From the NCBI GenBank assembly GCA_034437655.1, contig DAOTTU010000044.1, forward strand, positions 1 through 64,000: a stretch of 64,000 bases of DNA. Reading direction: 5' to 3'. The stretch comes from J027 sp034437655 (lineage in GTDB: Bacteria > Chloroflexota > Anaerolineae > Aggregatilineales > J027). The notes beneath the pieces were generated by a model that made no database searches, was not told the origin of the DNA, and saw only the letters and a program-made list of their open reading frames with translations. Made by a program: the position numbers and the translations under genes. Below, piece by piece: positions 61,517 to 64,000 of the stretch (the stretch's first letter is position 1; each line of letters opens with the position of its first letter).

Positions 61517-62392
61517 CTAAGTATAAACAGCGCCTTCAGCTTCATCTACCGGAGAAAGCAACGGCTTGCCGTTTTCATCCTCAACCAGACGTGCCGCCAT
61601 CATGGTGACGTCATGTGGGAAAACGGTAATGGCCTTGTGTTCAAGTAGCCAGGGTTGCCACTCACGTTTGGTTTCAAGCGTCACCAGCGGCTCGACATCG
61701 TAAGCAGTCATCCATGCCAGGCGTTGCAACTGGATTGCATAGGTAATCAGATCACAGGCGAAGAATAGATGCTCGTCACCAGCCGAAACCAACACGCTCA
61801 TATGACCGGGGGTATGTCCGGGCGTCACAATGCCTTTGATCCCGGGGAAAAATTCTTCATCGCCATCCAATAACCGCATCTGGCCAGCGTCCATCACAGG
61901 TTCATAGTTGACTGGGATATAGGTGGCGCGGGTGCGTTCGTTGGGGTGCATAGCGTCGTCATATTCGCGGCGCTGGACGGCGTATTCTGCGTTGGGGAAC
62001 GTAGGCACAATACCGTCGTCACTGAATTTGGTGTTGTTCTCACAGTGGTCGGCGTGCAGGTGAGTATTGACCACAAGGTCAATATCTTCCGCACCGAGAC
62101 CAAGCCGCGCTAAGCCCTCAAACAAGGTGCCGTGTGGGTGTGTGAGTCGTGAACGCCTGCGGTACTTGTCATCAACTTTGTTGCCCATCCCAACATCTAC
62201 GAGGATATTCTTGCCATGTGCTTTAACCAGCAGACAGTTGAGGCACATGGGTAACAGATGGTCGTCGGTAGGGGTCTGGTAACGGCTCCATAGCGCACGC
62301 GGCACAAGCCCAAACGGCCCGCCTGCGTCCACGTACAGGTGGCCGCCACTGAGGACATGAATTTCAAAATCTCCGATTCGAAACATAGACAC
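61517..62392 (-). CDS. MBL-fold hydrolase
   Basis: 291 residues. VVNTHLHADHCENN carries HxHxDH, and VTPGHTPGHMSV the next His; the Asp ligand is in FFACDL. The family fits quorum-quenching lactonase-like or alkaline-phosphatase-like hydrolases; the substrate is open. It is distinct from the 23080-24066 protein, being shorter and lacking its C-terminal extension. Confidence 0.88.
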   Translation of the reverse strand: MSMFRIGDFEIHVLSGGHLYVDAGGPFGLVPRALWSRYQTPTDDHLLPMCLNCLLVKAHGKNILVDVGMGNKVDDKYRRRSRLTHPHGTLFEGLARLGLGAEDIDLVVNTHLHADHCENNTKFSDDGIVPTFPNAEYAVQRREYDDAMHPNERTRATYIPVNYEPVMDAGQMRLLDGDEEFFPGIKGIVTPGHTPGHMSVLVSAGDEHLFFACDLITYAIQLQRLAWMTAYDVEPLVTLETKREWQPWLLEHKAITVFPHDVTMMAARLVEDENGKPLLSPVDEAEGAVYT

Positions 62393-62449
62393 TCCTTGAT
62401 TGCAGGCTTCAATTATAGGCTTATGAGTGTCAATTATGCCAGGGCAGCA

Positions 62450-63544
62450 CTACAACTTGGTTTCAGGGACGAGGGGGTCTAGCTTTTGGAGTTCAGGCTC
62501 AATTTCTTCAAGCAGCAGGGTTTTTTCATCTCTGGGCAAAAACGCGCAATGAACCGCATTCAGTACGCAGGTTTTGAGATACGCTAGCGGCAGATGCAAT
62601 CCCTGTGCCAGCAGCGCATATTCATCGGTCAGGGTGATGTTGTGGATGCTGGGGTCGTCAGTGTTGATGGTAACGTTGGCCTTCAAAAAATGCAGGTCGA
62701 TCAGCGGATGTTGTTCCAGCGTTCTTGTGACACCTGTTTGCAAATTCGAGGTGGGGCAGACTTCGAAATAGACATTGCTGTCGATGGAGAGCTGTAGCGT
62801 TTCAGAGTCTTCAACTGCCCGCACGCCGTGCCCGACGCGCTCCGTCTGAATATGTTCAATCGCGTGGCGCACATTCTCATGCCCTGCCCACTCACCGCCG
62901 TGGATCGTGATACCCAAACCAGCAGCGCGGGCTTCTTCGAAGATAGGCACGAAAGGTTCAGCCGGGAAACCAACTTCATTGCCACATAAATCAGCACCGA
63001 CGATACCGCGTTCACGGAACTTGAGACCAGCGGACAGCATTTCGGCGCCAATTTCAACCGATTCATGGCGGTTCATAGCGATAATCAGATTGACTTTGAT
63101 GTCATGCTGGCGAGCCGCTTCAACCGTTGCCTCACTGATCCAGTTTACTACATCGTCAATCGCAAAACCCATCAATTTCGCTTGAGCATAGGGTGTGAAG
63201 CGTAATTCCATGTAGCGGATGTTGTCGGCAGCGGCGTCCTCAACACATTCCTGTGCTATCCGCCGGATAACCTCCTCAGAGACGAACAATTGCCGCAGAA
63301 AGCTAAATTTCGTCAGGAACTGGCGGCTGCTGGCTTCGTCATCCCGAGTGACCTGTACATAGGGTCGCAGGAACTCTGGATCATAGGAAGGCAGCGGAAT
63401 ATCGTATTGAATCGCGACATCAACTAATGTCTCAATACGAATTGCACCTTCAAGGTGGCGATGCAGCTCAATTTTGGGCAATGCTTTGAGCATGCGCCAT
63501 AACTTGGTATCGCGATCAATAGCGTCGGTGACTTCAAAAGCCAC
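62450..63544 (-). CDS. Adenosine deaminase family protein
   Basis: 364 residues from GTG 63544 behind GGAAAGG. IELHRHLEGAI (His 28 and 30 as zinc ligands), ITIHGGEWAG, ERVGHGVRAVE and NTDDPSIHN are the classical zinc TIM-barrel deaminase motifs, with the proton-donor Glu in GGE. It turns adenosine to inosine; relatives act on adenine or other purines, so the exact base is open. It starts 15 bases past the histidine kinase gene. Confidence 0.92.
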   Translation of the reverse strand: MAFEVTDAIDRDTKLWRMLKALPKIELHRHLEGAIRIETLVDVAIQYDIPLPSYDPEFLRPYVQVTRDDEASSRQFLTKFSFLRQLFVSEEVIRRIAQECVEDAAADNIRYMELRFTPYAQAKLMGFAIDDVVNWISEATVEAARQHDIKVNLIIAMNRHESVEIGAEMLSAGLKFRERGIVGADLCGNEVGFPAEPFVPIFEEARAAGLGITIHGGEWAGHENVRHAIEHIQTERVGHGVRAVEDSETLQLSIDSNVYFEVCPTSNLQTGVTRTLEQHPLIDLHFLKANVTINTDDPSIHNITLTDEYALLAQGLHLPLAYLKTCVLNAVHCAFLPRDEKTLLLEEIEPELQKLDPLVPETKL

Positions 63545-63559
63545 AGTGCAGCCCTTTCC

Positions 63560-64000
63560 TTACGCTTTGGGTAGCCCGACAGCAAAACATGTGCCAGAAG
63601 ACGGATCACTTCTGACAGCGATTCGCCCCCCATGCGCATTCATAATCTGTTTGACGATCGAAAGTCCAATCCCAATACCTTCGACTTTGACACCGGGGAC
63701 GCGGTAAAAGCGCTCAAATATTTGCTCGAGTTTGTCGGCAGGGATACCCGGCCCCTGGTCATGGACTTCTATCCAGAATAGGTCATCGGTGTGATGGCAA
63801 TCAATGGTGACGACACCATTTTCTGGCGAGAATTTAACAGCGTTGCTGATCAGGTTAGACAACACCTGTTCAATTCGTAGCGCATCAATGTTCAACGAAA
63901 CAGGCGGTGGGTCGCACGCCAGCTCAATGCCGACCCGGCCGGTCATGTACGCGAGTCGCGCCGACTGGAAACTCTGTTTGATGACGGTATCAATGGCTTC
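63560..64000 (-). CDS. Sensor histidine kinase, C-terminal ATPase part (truncated by window edge)
   Basis: The frame is open through the right edge, giving 146 codons of C-terminus. N-box IEQVLSNLISNAVKFSPENG, G1 box HDQGPGIP, F box IFERFYR and G2 box GIGIGLSIVKQIM define the HATPase_c domain of a phosphotransferring histidine kinase. The dimerisation and sensor domains lie outside. It begins the gene run leading to adenosine deaminase. No regulator partner is in view. Confidence 0.93.
   Translation of the reverse strand, partial: EAIDTVIKQSFQSARLAYMTGRVGIELACDPPPVSLNIDALRIEQVLSNLISNAVKFSPENGVVTIDCHHTDDLFWIEVHDQGPGIPADKLEQIFERFYRVPGVKVEGIGIGLSIVKQIMNAHGGRIAVRSDPSSGTCFAVGLPKA

Noticed and set aside
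1..64000. CRISPR arrays, prophage, insertion sequences or toxin-antitoxin pairs
   Set aside because: I found no spaced direct repeats, transposase, integrase or toxin-like pairs; only the two inteins qualify as mobile DNA.

Overview
The window is a bacterial chromosome segment of about 52-54% GC, densely packed with housekeeping genes. Its content points to Chloroflexota (Anaerolineae-like): actinobacteria/firmicute-style T-box and SAM leaders without a firmicute gene set, class II (B12-dependent) ribonucleotide reductase with nrdR, a mevalonate-pathway decarboxylase, many GT-C membrane glycosyltransferases, TPR proteins with long disordered linkers, and a RsbW-GAF-SpoIIE signalling protein. 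The taxonomic assignment is an inference; there is no rRNA here. I see no prophage, insertion sequence or CRISPR array.

Layout. 1-258: start of a ParA-type ATPase (minus, runs off the left edge). 315-596: a structured transcript with promoter and terminator but no ORF. 699-4654: RsbW/GAF/SpoIIE phosphatase overlapping formate-THF ligase. 4651-7585: glycosyltransferase and a TPR/linker/membrane protein. 7650-11211: leuS with a leucine T-box leader that, unusually, contains a whole tRNA-Ala(GGC) gene, plus a 46-codon ORF. 11237-12352: two small envelope proteins. 12394-16150: tryptophan T-box, trpE, trpG and a class V PLP enzyme. 16195-22092: a BON-like protein and a four-gene minus-strand operon with three GT-C glycosyltransferases. 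22230-25466: response regulator, MaoC hydratase, MBL hydrolase, NSUN-type RNA methyltransferase. 25553-31855: giant class A penicillin-binding protein, DUF554 protein, mevalonate-type decarboxylase. 31924-37834: biotin carboxylase, small proteins, infA, rpsU and two S1-domain proteins. 38129-43923: nrdJ carrying two inteins, nrdR and tandem NrdR boxes. 44141-52777: mixed genes (GT1 glycosyltransferase, Dps, GNAT-like, YacP nuclease, 3-methyladenine glycosylase, NUDIX-like). 52787-59647: L,D-transpeptidase, then metF-type fusion and metH behind a SAM riboswitch. 59691-64000: a tightly spaced minus-strand run of amidase, PIG-L deacetylase, MBL hydrolase, adenosine deaminase and the C-terminus of a histidine kinase.

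How it works together. One-carbon metabolism is strongly represented: fhs makes 10-formyl-THF, the metF-like protein makes 5-methyl-THF, and metH uses it with B12; the SAM leader shuts the met operon when SAM is high. B12 is also needed by the class II reductase, whose transcript is predicted to be controlled by NrdR. Amino-acid supply is sensed by uncharged tRNA at two T-boxes (Leu CUC, Trp UGG). Cell-wall work is spread over PBP1A, L,D-transpeptidase and amidase.

The most notable observation is the tRNA-Ala gene embedded between Stem I and the antiterminator of the leucine T-box leader.
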